The notes under the pieces are model-generated. The model was given only the letters and a program-made list of their open reading frames with translations. It ran no database searches and had not been told where the DNA came from. Shown here one piece after another: positions 32,874 to 42,500 of a DNA stretch of 64,000 bases. This stretch comes from DATLGB01 sp963726825 (GTDB taxonomy: Bacteria; Actinomycetota; Thermoleophilia; Solirubrobacterales; Solirubrobacteraceae). The position numbers were made by a program, and so were the translations under genes. How positions within the stretch are numbered: position 1 is the stretch's first letter; each line of letters opens with the position of its first letter. The DNA is taken from the NCBI GenBank assembly GCA_963726825.1, contig CAVSDT010000001.1:1364001-1428000 (forward strand). The letters run 5' to 3'.

Positions 32874-33821
32874 ATGCGCCGCTGGGGCCTCCCGATCGTC
32901 GCGGTCCTGCTGCTCGTCGCGATCGTGCTCGTCAGCCGCCAGCTCGGCTACATCGGCCGCGCCGACGGCGGGCCCCTGACGCAGCCGAGCGGGTTCACCG
33001 TCATCGACGCCGCGGCCCGGCGGACCCGCGTCTCGGCCATCACCGCCCCGTACGCGGTCGATGGCGGCACGGTGCGCATCACCCGGGCGCGGCCCGTCCT
33101 GGCATCCCCCGGTCTGCGGGTGCTGGGCCCACGGCTCACGCGCCTCGCCGCGGGCGAATCCCGGCGCCTGCGGCGGTGGCCCCCGCCGCGGGGCGATCGC
33201 GGGCCCTTCGCCGGCAGCCGCCTGCGCGGCAGGGGCGTGGTCGTCTTCGGCCTGCGGGCGCGCCGGCCCGGCGCGTACTACCTGTGGCGCTTCGCGACGG
33301 AGTACGACCGGGGCGCGCGCCGCTTCCGGCGCTTGACGCGGGCGGCCGCCCCGGCCTGCATCGCGATCCGCAGCGCATGCAACCCCCGGGCCGGGTTGCC
33401 GCGAGGCGACGTCGAGCTCGCCGACATCGGCGGACCCAGCGACTACGGCGTCCGCCCCCGCCGCGACGACCGCGCCAAGGGCATCCCCGTCGCGACCTTC
33501 CCCGGACGGCCCGGCGCCCGGACCGTCGAGCTCACCCTCACGAACCTCGGCCGCGACCCGATCGATGTCCGCGATCTGCACGTCGCCGCGCCGCGCGTCG
33601 AGGGTTTCGCGCTCCGGAGCACCGCGACCCCGGCGCGGTTCGGGCTCGAGCCCGGCGCGGGCCGCACCGTCCGCCTGCGCCTCGTCGCGTCGGGCTGCGT
33701 GGAGGGGGGCGCCGGGACGCGGGCGGCCGCGATCGACGCCCTCCGGGCACGCGTGGACGGCACGGGGGCGTCCGTCCCGCTGCTCACCCGGCTCGCCTAC
33801 AGCGCCTCCGACCGCTGCTGA
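32874..33821 (+). CDS. Membrane-anchored protein of unknown function
   Basis: 315 residues. A single N-terminal transmembrane or uncleaved signal segment (WGLPIVAVLLLVAIVLVSRQLGYI) followed by an Arg-rich, largely beta extracytoplasmic part. The segment RTVELTLTNLGRDPIDVRDLHV near 222-243 resembles immunoglobulin-like extracellular modules. Two cysteines (ACIAIRSAC) could form a disulfide. No family recognised. ATG at 32874 follows CAGCAT by 6 nt. Confidence 0.6.
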   Translation: MRRWGLPIVAVLLLVAIVLVSRQLGYIGRADGGPLTQPSGFTVIDAAARRTRVSAITAPYAVDGGTVRITRARPVLASPGLRVLGPRLTRLAAGESRRLRRWPPPRGDRGPFAGSRLRGRGVVVFGLRARRPGAYYLWRFATEYDRGARRFRRLTRAAAPACIAIRSACNPRAGLPRGDVELADIGGPSDYGVRPRRDDRAKGIPVATFPGRPGARTVELTLTNLGRDPIDVRDLHVAAPRVEGFALRSTATPARFGLEPGAGRTVRLRLVASGCVEGGAGTRAAAIDALRARVDGTGASVPLLTRLAYSASDRC

Positions 33822-33843
33822 GGCGTCTGCGACGATCACGCGC

Positions 33844-34635
33844 ATGCGCCTCGCCACCGTCACCGACCCCGCCACCGGCCGACCCACCGCCGCGGAGGTC
33901 CGCGACGAGACGGTGGTCCTCTACGCCGACGGCACCCACGTCGTCGACCTGCTCGCCCGGGACGCGCCCCCCGCCGCCGACGGTGCCGAGCTGGCCCTCG
34001 CCGAGGTCACCCTCCATGCGCCCGTCCCGCGCCCGCGGGCGATCTTCGGCATCGGCCTCAACTACGCCGACCACGCCCGTGAGACCGGCCAGGACCTGCC
34101 GGAGACGCCCATGGTCTTCAGCAAGCTCCCGTCCTCGAGCGTCCCGCCCAACGGCGCCGTCCGCCCGCCGCAGCGCGTCCTGGGCAAGCTCGACTACGAG
34201 GCGGAGCTCGCGGTCGTCATGGGGGCCGGCGGCCGCATCGCCGGCTACGCCGTGGCCGACGACCTCTCCGCCCGCGACCTCCAGGCCAGCGAGCCGCGCT
34301 GGGTCCGCGCCAAGGGCTTCGACTCCTCGTGCCCCTGGGGTCCGTGGATCACGACGGTGGACGAGGTGGCCGACCCCCGCGCGCTGCGGATCACCTGCGA
34401 CGTCGACGGGGAACGCCGTCAGGACTCCTCGACCGCCGAGCTCGTGTTCGGCCCGCAGGAGCTCGTCGCGTTCATCACGGAGGCGATCACCATGGAGCCC
34501 GGCGACCTGATCCTGACCGGCACGCCGTCCGGCGTCGGCCGTGCGATGGACCCGCCGCGCTTCCTCGGCGACGGCAGCGTCGTGCGCTGCGAGGTCGAGG
34601 GCCTCGGCGCGATCGAGCACACGATCCGCGCCTGA
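33844..34635 (+). CDS. Fumarylacetoacetate hydrolase (FAH) family protein
   Basis: 263 residues. FAH catalytic domain with IFGIGLNYADHARETGQDLPETPMVFSKLPSSSV near 69-103, metal ligands in DYEAELAVVMG near 118-128, and VADDLSARDLQ near 138-148, then LILTGTPSGVG near 223-233. Family members cleave or decarboxylate 2-oxo/acylpyruvate products of aromatic breakdown (e.g. acylpyruvase, HpcE-like). Monocistronic, convergent with DUF72. Leaderless-type spacing (GACGAT, 7 nt) before the ATG. Confidence 0.88.
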   Translation: MRLATVTDPATGRPTAAEVRDETVVLYADGTHVVDLLARDAPPAADGAELALAEVTLHAPVPRPRAIFGIGLNYADHARETGQDLPETPMVFSKLPSSSVPPNGAVRPPQRVLGKLDYEAELAVVMGAGGRIAGYAVADDLSARDLQASEPRWVRAKGFDSSCPWGPWITTVDEVADPRALRITCDVDGERRQDSSTAELVFGPQELVAFITEAITMEPGDLILTGTPSGVGRAMDPPRFLGDGSVVRCEVEGLGAIEHTIRA

Positions 34636-34643
34636 GCTGCGGG

Positions 34644-35387
34644 TCAGCGGGCCAGGCGCGCCTGCAGCCCCCGCGCGTTGCGCGGTGCGAACGCCTCCCA
34701 GTCGTTGTTGAAGAACGCGTACACGTCGAGCTCCTGACGCTGCAGCGTCCGCAGCCGCTGCGCCCACGCGTCCAGCTCGGAGCTCGAGTAGTTCCCGCGG
34801 TGGCCGCGGTCGCCCCAGTGCAGGCGCAGGTAGGCCCACCCGGCGGTGACGACGTCATCGGGAAGCGACGAGCGCTTGTGGTGCGCGCCGACGAGCGCGA
34901 CGTCGTGCGCGCGCAGCACGTCGTAGACCGCGGGGACGAACCACGACGGGTGCCGGAACTCGAAGGCGTGCCGGCCGGGCGGACGGTCGCGGAGCAGGGC
35001 GAGCGCGGCCTCGAGCCGGTCGTCGTCGCGCTGGAAGTCCGGCGGCAGCTGCCACAGGACCGGACCGAGGCGGCCGGCGTCGACCAGCGGCTGCAGCGGC
35101 GCGTAGAAGCGCTCGAGCGGCTCGGCCATGTCCCGCAGCCGCTTCATGTGCGTGATGAAGCGGCTGCCCTTGACGGTGAACGCGAAGCCCGGGGGCGTCG
35201 CCTCCACCCAGGCGGCGACCGCCGGGGCGCGCGCCAGCCGGTAGAAGGTCGCGTTGACCTCGACGACGTCGAACACCGACGCGTAGTGCTCCAGCCAGCC
35301 CCGCGTCGCGAGCCCGGCCGGGTAGAAGGGCCCGCGCCAGTCGCGGTACTGCCACCCGCTGCAGCCGATCCGCACCGCCGCGGACAC
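34644..35387 (-). CDS. DUF72 family TIM-barrel protein (YecE-like)
   Basis: 247 residues. Starts (V)RIGCSGWQYRDWRGPFYP, the DUF72 opening motif, then VEVNATFYRLA near 42-52, FTVKGSRFITHMKRL near 67-81, ARLGPVLWQLPPDF, HAFEFRHPSWF near 133-143, and YAFFNNDWEAFAPRNARGL near 225-243. The function of this cytosolic family is unknown. GTG at 35387 chosen, 12 nt after the NUDIX stop; the GTG four codons later is an alternative. Probably in one transcript with the NUDIX gene. Confidence 0.88.
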   Translation of the reverse strand: MSAAVRIGCSGWQYRDWRGPFYPAGLATRGWLEHYASVFDVVEVNATFYRLARAPAVAAWVEATPPGFAFTVKGSRFITHMKRLRDMAEPLERFYAPLQPLVDAGRLGPVLWQLPPDFQRDDDRLEAALALLRDRPPGRHAFEFRHPSWFVPAVYDVLRAHDVALVGAHHKRSSLPDDVVTAGWAYLRLHWGDRGHRGNYSSSELDAWAQRLRTLQRQELDVYAFFNNDWEAFAPRNARGLQARLAR

Positions 35388-35398
35388 GTCGCCGCGCC

Positions 35399-35947
35399 TC
35401 AGATCCGCCCGAGCGCCAGCGCGGCCAGCAGCAGGGAGGAGGCCGTCTGCCCGTCGACGATGCCGCCCGAGCGCACGAGCGCGAGCGTCTGCGCCCACGG
35501 CAGCAGCCGGACGCCGAGGATGCCCTCCTCGGGGTGCATGCCCGGATCCTCGACCGCCATCGCCCCGCGGGCGAGGAAGACGTGCTGATGCTCGGACGCG
35601 ATCCCGTTCATGGACCGCAGCGTGCCCACGTGCGTCCAAGCGCCCGCCACGAAGCCCGTCTCCTCCATCAGCTCACGCCGCGCGGCCTCCCGCGGCGGGT
35701 CGCCGTCGGTGGCGCCGGCCGGGCACTCGAGGGACAGCTCGGCCGTCGGGTAGCGCTGCTGGTGCACCAGCACGACCTCGTCGGCGTCGGTCAACGCGAC
35801 GACGTAGACGGCGGGGGAGTGCGTGTCGACGACGCCGTAGATGCCCGACGAGCCGTCGGGGCGCACGACGTCGTCCTCGCGCACCGACAGCCACGCGTTG
35901 GCGTAGACCACGCGCGAGCGCAGCGTCCGCCAGCCGCCCGCGGGCAC
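35399..35947 (-). CDS. NUDIX hydrolase, ADP-ribose pyrophosphatase-like
   Basis: 182 residues. The NUDIX box GATDGDPPREAARRELMEETGF near 77-98 fits GX5EX7REUXEEXGU; the preceding VVLVHQQRYPTAELSLECPAG segment matches ADP-ribose/nucleoside-diphosphate-sugar hydrolases. Mg-dependent cleavage of NDP-X compounds in the cytosol. GTG start at 35947, 10 nt after the ClpP stop on the same strand, suggesting a ClpP-NUDIX-DUF72 transcript. Confidence 0.87.
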   Translation of the reverse strand: MPAGGWRTLRSRVVYANAWLSVREDDVVRPDGSSGIYGVVDTHSPAVYVVALTDADEVVLVHQQRYPTAELSLECPAGATDGDPPREAARRELMEETGFVAGAWTHVGTLRSMNGIASEHQHVFLARGAMAVEDPGMHPEEGILGVRLLPWAQTLALVRSGGIVDGQTASSLLLAALALGRI

Positions 35948-35957
35948 GACGGGCGCC

Positions 35958-36539
35958 CTAGTGGGAGCTGATGACGCGGTCGATGAGGCCGTACTCGGCC
36001 GCCGCGTCCGGCTTGAAGAAGCGGTCGCGCTCCATGTCGTTGTGCACGCGCTCCTCCGACTGGCCCGTGTGGAACGCGTAGATCTCGTCGACGCGCTTGC
36101 GGGTCTTGAGGATCTCCTGCGCGTGGATCTCGATGTCCGAGGACTGCCCCTCGAAGCCGGCCGACGGCTGGTGGATCAGGATGCGGGAGTTCGGCAGCGA
36201 GAAGCGCTTGCCCTTCGCGCCGCCCGTCAGCAGCAGGGAGCCCATCGACATCGCGACGCCGCAGCAGATCGTCGACACGTCGGGCTTGATGAACTGCATC
36301 GTGTCGTACACCGCCAGGCCGGCGTAGATCGAGCCGCCGGGCGAGTTGATGTAGATCGAGATGTCCTTGTCGGGATCGGAGCTCTCGAGATGGAGCAGCT
36401 GCGCGACGACGAGGTTGGCGATCTGGTCGTCGATCGGGCTCCCGAGGAAGATGATCCGCTCGTTGAGCATGCGGGAGTAGATGTCGAACTCGCGCTCGCC
36501 TCGGGCGGAACGCTCGACGACCATGGGAACCAGCGGCAT
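35958..36539 (-). CDS. clpP: ATP-dependent Clp protease proteolytic subunit ClpP
   Basis: 193 residues, full length. MVVERSARGEREFDIYSRMLNERIIFLG at the N-terminus, INSPGGSIYAGLAVYDTMQFI near 63-83 (oxyanion Gly-Gly), catalytic Ser in CCGVAMSMGSLLL near 90-102, catalytic His in SRILIHQPSAGFEG near 116-129, and the Asp region RDRFFKPDAAAEYGLIDRV near 170-188. Serine peptidase barrel that degrades unfolded proteins delivered by ClpX/ClpC. It is not next to clpX or a second clpP here, so it may be one of several copies. ATG follows TAGGGT at 7 nt, leaderless-type. Confidence 0.93.
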   Translation of the reverse strand: MPLVPMVVERSARGEREFDIYSRMLNERIIFLGSPIDDQIANLVVAQLLHLESSDPDKDISIYINSPGGSIYAGLAVYDTMQFIKPDVSTICCGVAMSMGSLLLTGGAKGKRFSLPNSRILIHQPSAGFEGQSSDIEIHAQEILKTRKRVDEIYAFHTGQSEERVHNDMERDRFFKPDAAAEYGLIDRVISSH

Positions 36540-36546
36540 GGCACTG

Positions 36547-36556
36547 ACCCTAGCCT
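36547..36556. promoter_or_regulatory. Overlapping divergent -10 elements for clpP and the ABC ATPase gene
   Basis: In ACCCTAGCCT, the minus strand reads TAGGGT 7 nt before the clpP ATG, and the plus strand reads TAGCCT 10 nt before the TTG of the ABC gene. The two hexamers share two base pairs, so the promoters exclude each other. Confidence 0.45.
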
Positions 36557-36566
36557 CACGGACGCC

Positions 36567-37298
36567 TTGACTGACGCGGTCCCCGCCCTCGAGCTGCGCA
36601 AGCTCACCAAGCGCTACGACGACGGGTTCCTCGCCCTCGAGAACGTCGATCTCACCGTGCCCGACGGGGAGTTCTTCGGCCTGCTCGGCCCCAACGGCGC
36701 GGGCAAGACCACGATGATCTCGGCGATCTGCAACCTCATCCGCACGACGAGCGGCGAGGCGCGCATCTTCGGCGTCCCGCACACCGAGCCCGAGGCGCGC
36801 CGGATGGTCGGGCTGGCGGAGCAGGACATCAACCTCGACCGCTTCCTCGACGTGGAGGAGACGCTCGTCTACCACGGCGGCTACTACGGCATGGAGAAGG
36901 CGCACGCGCGCCGGCGGGCGAAGGAGATGATGGACCTCTTCGACCTCTCGGCGAAGGCCCAGACGCGCGCGCCGAAGCTCTCCGGCGGGATGCGCCGGCG
37001 GCTGCTGCTCGCCCGGGCGCTGATGCACGAGCCGCGCCTGATCATCCTCGACGAACCGACCGCCGGCGTCGACTTCGAGCTGCGCCAGGACCTGTGGCGC
37101 GCGATCCGGCGCCTGCACGAGCTGGGGACCACGATCCTCCTCACCACCCACTACCTCGAGGAGGCCGAGGCGCTGTGCCGCGACATCGCCCTTATCCGCG
37201 GCGGCGAGATCATCGCGCGCGACTCCGCTGACGGGCTGCGCGGGACCTACGGCGCGGGCACCCTCGCCGAGGTGTACGTGCGGGCCATGGCTCCTTGA
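36567..37298 (+). CDS. ABC transporter ATP-binding protein (ABC-2 type exporter)
   Basis: 243 residues. Walker A GLLGPNGAGKTTM near 34-46, Q-loop GLAEQDINLDRFL, signature KLSGGMRRRLLLARAL near 139-154, Walker B RLIILDEPTAGVDFELR near 159-175, and H-loop TTHYLEEAEALC near 196-207. TTG start because the protein reaches its first beta-strand (LELRKLTKRY) at once and no ATG/GTG is available. Powers export with the ABC-2 permease at 38154; an EamA transporter gene is inserted between them, overlapping this gene's stop. Confidence 0.88.
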   Translation: MTDAVPALELRKLTKRYDDGFLALENVDLTVPDGEFFGLLGPNGAGKTTMISAICNLIRTTSGEARIFGVPHTEPEARRMVGLAEQDINLDRFLDVEETLVYHGGYYGMEKAHARRRAKEMMDLFDLSAKAQTRAPKLSGGMRRRLLLARALMHEPRLIILDEPTAGVDFELRQDLWRAIRRLHELGTTILLTTHYLEEAEALCRDIALIRGGEIIARDSADGLRGTYGAGTLAEVYVRAMAP

Positions 37299-38140
37299 GG
37301 GTCCGTTCGGTCGGGTTCCTCCTGGTCGGGGGCGTCTCGACGCAGTTCGGCGCGGCCTACGCCACCACCCTGTTCGACCGGGTCGGCGCGGCCGGCACCG
37401 TCTTCCTGCGGCTGCTGTTCGCCGCAGCGATCCTCTTCGTCGTCTTCCGCCCCCGGCTGGCCGGTCGCAGCCGCCGCGAGCTGGGGGAGGTCGCGCTGCT
37501 CGGCCTCGCTCTCGCGGTCATGAACTTCGGCTACTACCAGGCGATCGCGCGCCAGCCGATCGGGCCGACGGTCACCCTGGAGTTCATCGGCCCGCTGCTG
37601 ATCGCCGTCTGGGGTTCGCGCCGGCCGCTGGACTTCGTCTGGATCCTGTTCGCCGCGGCGGGCGTCACGCTGCTGGGCGGCGGCGGATCCCTGACGGCGG
37701 CGGGCGCCGCCTTCACGCTCGTGGCGGCCGTGGGGTGGGCGAGCTACATCCTCCTGTCGGCCCGGATCGGGCAGGACTGGGCGCAGGCCAGCGGGCTGAC
37801 GGCGGGCATGATCGTGGGCGCGATCGCCGTGGCGCCCGTGGGCATCGCCGACGGCGGCGCCGACCTGCTGTCCCCCGGGCTGCTGGCCGCTGCCGTCGCC
37901 GTCGCGGTCGTCTCCTCCGTGGTCCCCTACTCCCTCGAGATGTTCGCCCTGCGCGAGATCCCGCGCCACGTGTTCGGCGTCCTGATGAGTCTCGAGCCGG
38001 CGATCGGCTGCCTCGCGGGCCTGCTCGTCCTCGGCCAGGTCCTCGGCGTCAGCGACCTCGTCGCCGTGGCCCTGGTGATCGTGGCCTCGGCGGGTGCGAC
38101 GCTCGGCGCGACCCGCCCGGCGCCGGCCGTCCCCGCCTAG
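37295..38140 (+). CDS. EamA/DMT-family transporter (RhtA-like)
   Basis: 281 residues, ten hydrophobic helices in two EamA repeats (about 5-130 and 145-270). GAAYATTLFDRVGAAGTVFLRLLFAAAILF near 18-47 and MNFGYYQAIARQPIGPTVTLEFIGPLLIAVWGSRR near 77-111 match the RhtA/threonine-homoserine exporter subgroup. Export of amino acids or metabolites is expected. TTG start overlapping the ABC ATPase stop, so it is cotranslated inside an ABC transporter operon, which is unusual. Confidence 0.83.
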   Translation: MRVRSVGFLLVGGVSTQFGAAYATTLFDRVGAAGTVFLRLLFAAAILFVVFRPRLAGRSRRELGEVALLGLALAVMNFGYYQAIARQPIGPTVTLEFIGPLLIAVWGSRRPLDFVWILFAAAGVTLLGGGGSLTAAGAAFTLVAAVGWASYILLSARIGQDWAQASGLTAGMIVGAIAVAPVGIADGGADLLSPGLLAAAVAVAVVSSVVPYSLEMFALREIPRHVFGVLMSLEPAIGCLAGLLVLGQVLGVSDLVAVALVIVASAGATLGATRPAPAVPA

Positions 38141-38153
38141 CGTGACGCCCCGC

Positions 38154-38930
38154 ATGAGGACCTTCGCGCACCGTCATCGCGGCTTCACCGCCCTCGCCGG
38201 GCGTGAGGTCAACCGCGTCACGAAGCTCTGGAGCCAGACGATCGCCGCGCCCGTGGTCTCGTCCGCGCTGTTCATCGTCGTCTTCGGCCTGTCGATCGGC
38301 GGGCGCATCAAGCAGGTCGAGGGCGTCGACTACAAGGTCTTCATCGTCCCCGGCCTGATCACGATGGGGATGGCGCAGGCGGCGTACTCCAACAACTCCT
38401 CGACGGTCTTCCAGGCGCGCTTCGACCGCTACATCAACGACGTCCTGTCGGCTCCGATGCGCCCGTGGGAGGTCAACCTCGGCCTCAACGTCGGCGGTGC
38501 GGTGCGCGCGCTGGCGATCGGCATCCTGCTGTTCGCGATCGCCGCGCCACTGACCGGCGTGGGCATCGCGCACCCGCTCGTGCTCCTCGTCGCCACCGTC
38601 CTGCTGCTCGTGATCTTCTGCACCGCCGGGATCATCTCCGGCGTCTACGCGCAGTCGTTCGACTTCCTCTCCTTCGTGACGAACATCGTGCTGCTGCCGC
38701 TGACGTTCCTCGGCGGCGTCTTCTACGCCGTCGACTCCCTCCCGTCCCCGTGGCAGGAGGTCTCGCACGTCAACCCGGTCTTCTACCTCGTCAACGCGAT
38801 GCGGTACGGCTTCATCGGCTCCAGCGACGTCTCGGTCTGGCTCGCGCTCGGCGTCACGGCGCTGTTCGCGGCGGCGTTCGCCGCCTGGAGCGCCTGGTTG
38901 TTCCGCACGGGACACAAGCTCAAGCCGTAG
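38154..38930 (+). CDS. ABC-2 type transporter permease
   Basis: 258 residues with six transmembrane segments. Typical ABC-2 features: REVNRVTKLWSQTIAAPVVSSALFIVVFGLSIG near 17-49, DYKVFIVPGLITMGMAQAAYSNNSSTVFQARFDRYINDVLSAPM near 59-102, and the C-terminal FLGGVFYAVDSLPSPWQEVSHVNPVFYLVNAMRYGFIG near 184-221. Forms a lipid, polysaccharide or drug exporter with the ATPase at 36567. Begins 13 nt after the EamA stop. Confidence 0.88.
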   Translation: MRTFAHRHRGFTALAGREVNRVTKLWSQTIAAPVVSSALFIVVFGLSIGGRIKQVEGVDYKVFIVPGLITMGMAQAAYSNNSSTVFQARFDRYINDVLSAPMRPWEVNLGLNVGGAVRALAIGILLFAIAAPLTGVGIAHPLVLLVATVLLLVIFCTAGIISGVYAQSFDFLSFVTNIVLLPLTFLGGVFYAVDSLPSPWQEVSHVNPVFYLVNAMRYGFIGSSDVSVWLALGVTALFAAAFAAWSAWLFRTGHKLKP

Positions 38931-38940
38931 CCTTGCGCGC

Positions 38941-39513
38941 ATGGCCAAGGTCTTCGACGAGATCACCGACCGTCTGCGTGACTGGATCGCCGAGCGGGAG
39001 ATGTTCTTCATCGGCACCGCGCCCCTGGCCGCAGACGGCCACGTCAACGTCTCGCCGAAGGGCCCGATCGGGTCCTTCCGGATCATCGGGCCGCTCGAGG
39101 TCGCCTACCTGGACGTCTCCGGGTCGGGCGCCGAGACGATCGCCCACGTGCGCGAGAACGGCCGCATCGTCGTGATGTTCTGCGCGTTCCAAGGTCCACC
39201 GCGGATCGTGCGCCTGCACGGGCAGGGGTCCGTGGTCCGTGCCGGGGACGCGGGCTTCGACGCGCTGCTGCAGCGCTGCGGGTTCGAGGACCCGTCGATC
39301 CCGGAGGCGCGGCGCGCGATCGTCCGGATCGACGTCGCACGCGTGTCGGACTCCTGCGGCTACGGCGTGCCGCTGCTCGAACCGGCCGGCCACCGCGTGC
39401 ACCTCGCCGCGGCGCAGGCCAAGCGCCTGCGGGTCCTGGGGCCGGAGGCCTACGAGGCGCGGCGGCAGAAGCAGAACGCGCAGTCGCTGGACGGGCTGCC
39501 GGCGCTCGACTGA
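38941..39513 (+). CDS. Pyridoxamine 5'-phosphate oxidase family protein (general stress-type split barrel)
   Basis: 190 residues. Begins MAKVFDEITDRLRDWIAEREMFFIGTAPLAADGHVNVSPKG; the segment ADGHVNVSPKGP near 31-42 and GSGAETIAHVRENGRIVVMFCAFQGPPRIVRLHGQG near 60-95 are the characteristic flavin-binding split-barrel pattern. C-terminal third is helical and basic. Cytosolic, cofactor FMN or F420; substrate unknown. TAGCCT 7 nt before the ATG overlaps the permease stop, a clear leaderless-type start. Confidence 0.82.
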   Translation: MAKVFDEITDRLRDWIAEREMFFIGTAPLAADGHVNVSPKGPIGSFRIIGPLEVAYLDVSGSGAETIAHVRENGRIVVMFCAFQGPPRIVRLHGQGSVVRAGDAGFDALLQRCGFEDPSIPEARRAIVRIDVARVSDSCGYGVPLLEPAGHRVHLAAAQAKRLRVLGPEAYEARRQKQNAQSLDGLPALD

Positions 39514-39596
39514 CGCCGGGCGGGGCGGCCGCGCCGCTCACGACGGGCCAGCGGAGAAAATCCCACGGGGTCTGAGCGGCGGCGTAGCATCGCGCG

Positions 39597-42500
39597 GTGG
39601 CCGTCGCTCGTGCGTCCGCATCGTCCAGCCGTGCCCCTCGCCTCGCGTTGACGGCGCTTGCCCTGCTCGCCGCCGCCCCGAGCGCCCACGCGGCCGTGGC
39701 ACGCGACAGCCCCCAGGCGCACGTCGCGCGCCCGCGCCTGGCCGACCTCGTCGTGCGCCGCGCCCCGCGGGCGCCTGCGAGCCTCGCCGCCAACCAGGCG
39801 CTGAACGTCGTCGTGCGCGTGCGCAACGGCGGGCGCCGCCCGGCCCGGGCGAGTGCCGTGCGCCTGTACCTCTCCCGCGACGCGCGCCGCGACCGGACGG
39901 ACACGCGCCTGCTCGGCACCCTGGCCGTCAAGGCCCTCAAGCCCCGCCGGCGCGCCACCGCGCGCGGGCGGGTGACGGCGCCCGGCGCGCTCGTCGCCGG
40001 CCGCTACCGCCTGCTGGCCTGTGCCGACGACCTGCGGCGAGTCCGCGAGGCCGCCGAGTCCAACAACTGCCGTGCCGGCTCCGGCGTCGTCACCGTGGCC
40101 GGGCAGGCGCCCGTCCCCGGCCCGGGGCCTGGCGCTCCCGGCGCGTCGCTCCCCGCCGCCGGCGGCCCCGGCGCGACGATCCCCCCCGCCGGCGGCCCCG
40201 GCGCGGGCGATCCCGCGCCCCCCGGCAACGCCCCCACGCCGGAACCCACCGCCGTCCCCACCGCCCCGCCGGGCCAGGACGGGCCGCCTGCGCACCCCAA
40301 CGAGCCCACGCCGCTGGACCGCGGTGCCGCCACGTCGCTGGCGGACGCTGACGCGTTCCTCTACACGGGCCCGAACGCGCCCCAGCAGGGCGTCGCGCCG
40401 GGAGCGATCTCGCCCAAGCGCATCGCCGTGCTCCGTGGCCGCGTGCTCGACGTGGCCGGGGCGCCGCTGGCGGGCGTGCGCGTCTCGGTCCTGCACCACG
40501 GCGAGTACGGCCGCACGTGGACGGACGCCGACGGCCACTACGACCTCGTCGTCAACGGGGCCGAGCTCGACGTCGTCTACGAGCACGCGGGCTTCCTCCC
40601 GGTGCAGCGCCAGGTCCAGGCGCCGTGGCAGGACTACCAGGGTGAGCCCGACGTCCTGCTCACCGCCATCGACACCTCGGTCACCCGTCTCGATCCGGCC
40701 TCCACCGCGCCGTTCCAGGTCGCGCGCGGGAGCCAGCGCGACGGCAGCCCGCCCGCCACGCTGTTGTTCCCGCAGGGGGTCCAAGCCACGTTGGAGATGC
40801 CCGACGGCAGCACCCGGCCGGCCCCGTCGATGTCGGTGCGCGCCACGGAGTTCCCGGCCAGCAGCCAGAGCCTGCCCGGCACGATGCCCGGCAACGTCGG
40901 GCTCACCTACGCCGCCGAGTTCAGCCTTGACGAGGCGATCGCCGCCGGCGCGGAGTCCGTCGGCTTCGACCGCGACGTGCTCGACTACACGGAGAACTTC
41001 ATCCACATGCCGGTCGGCGCGGTGGTGCCGACCGCCTACTACGACCGCGGCGCCGGGCAGTGGATCCCCTCGCGCAACGGGCGCGTCATCCGCATCACGG
41101 CGATCTCCGGCGGCGTCGCCCAGATCGACGCCGACCGCACGCCGGGTGCCGACTCCGACGCCGCGCTGGCCGCGAAGGGCATCACCGTCGAGGAGCGCCG
41201 CACGCTGGCCACGCTCTACGCGGCGGGCACGGAGCTGTGGCGGGTGCCGATCCGCCACTTCACGCCGTGGGATCACAACTTCCCCTACGGCCTCCCCAAG
41301 GACGCCAAGCCGCCGCAGCTGAAGGAGTTCGAGTGGAAGGACCCCTCGGACCCGTGCCGGGCGTCGGGCTCGATCATCGGGTGTGAGCGCCAGACCCTGT
41401 CCGAGGCCCTGCCGGTGACGGGCACCGACCTGCAGCTGCGCTACGACTCCGACCGTCAGGCCGGCTACACGGCGGAGTCCTCGCTGAAGGTGCCGGTGAC
41501 CTCGGGGGCGGTCGCGGACAAGCTGCAGGGCATCGAGGCGACGGTCGACATCGCCGGCCACCACTACGAGAAGCGCTGGTGCGATCCCGACCACGCGACG
41601 ACGGGCGCCTCGACCTGCGCGGGCCTCGACCCCGTCGCCCCGAACGTGAGCTGGGACGTCGGCTGGGACGGCACGGACGGGTTCGGGCGCAAGGTGCTCG
41701 GGCGTCCGGCGGCGACCGTCGTCGTCACCTACGTCTACGAGTTCGAGTACTACGAGTCCCCCGAGTCCTTCGACGCGAGCTTCGGCGCCTTTCCCGAGGA
41801 CACGACGCAGGTCGTCAACGGCGCCCCCTACTGCGGCAACCAGAACCCCGCGGCGTCCCCCGAGCAGTCGCGGCGCTCGCAGCTGCTCTGCGGGATCCTC
41901 GCTCGCCAGACCGTCCAGCAGCCGGTCGGGCCGTGGCTGGTCGACGGGGTCGACGGTCTCGGCGGTCTGACCCTGTCCGCCCACCACGGCTACGACCCGA
42001 CGGAGCAGGTGCTGCACCGCGGGGACGGCAACGACGTCGCCGCGCGCGCCCTCGGCTCCATCACGCGCACGCTCGCCGGCAACGTGCACGGCGACGGGTT
42101 CGAGACCACCGCGCCGCGGGACGCGACGAGCGTCGACATCGACTACCTCACCGCGTCCGCGGTCGGCCCGGACGGGTCGGTCTACGGGCATTCCGGTCTC
42201 AACCAGAACAAGCTCTGGCGCGTGGACCCGGCGGGCAAGATCGCCGTCATCGCCGGCGTGGACCGCGGCAACGACAACGCCGACCGGGGCGACCCGACGG
42301 GGGATGGCGGACCGGCCACGCAGGCCGTCCTGGGCGGCGTGGACATCTCCGCGCTCGACGTCGGGCCCGACGGCTCGGTGTACTTCGGCACGGAGATGGT
42401 CTCCAAGGAGGGCGGGATCGTGCGCCGGGTCCGCCCCGACGGGATCATCGAGACGATCGCCGGCAAGGGCTGGACGTCCAGCGACACCGCCAACGCGGGG

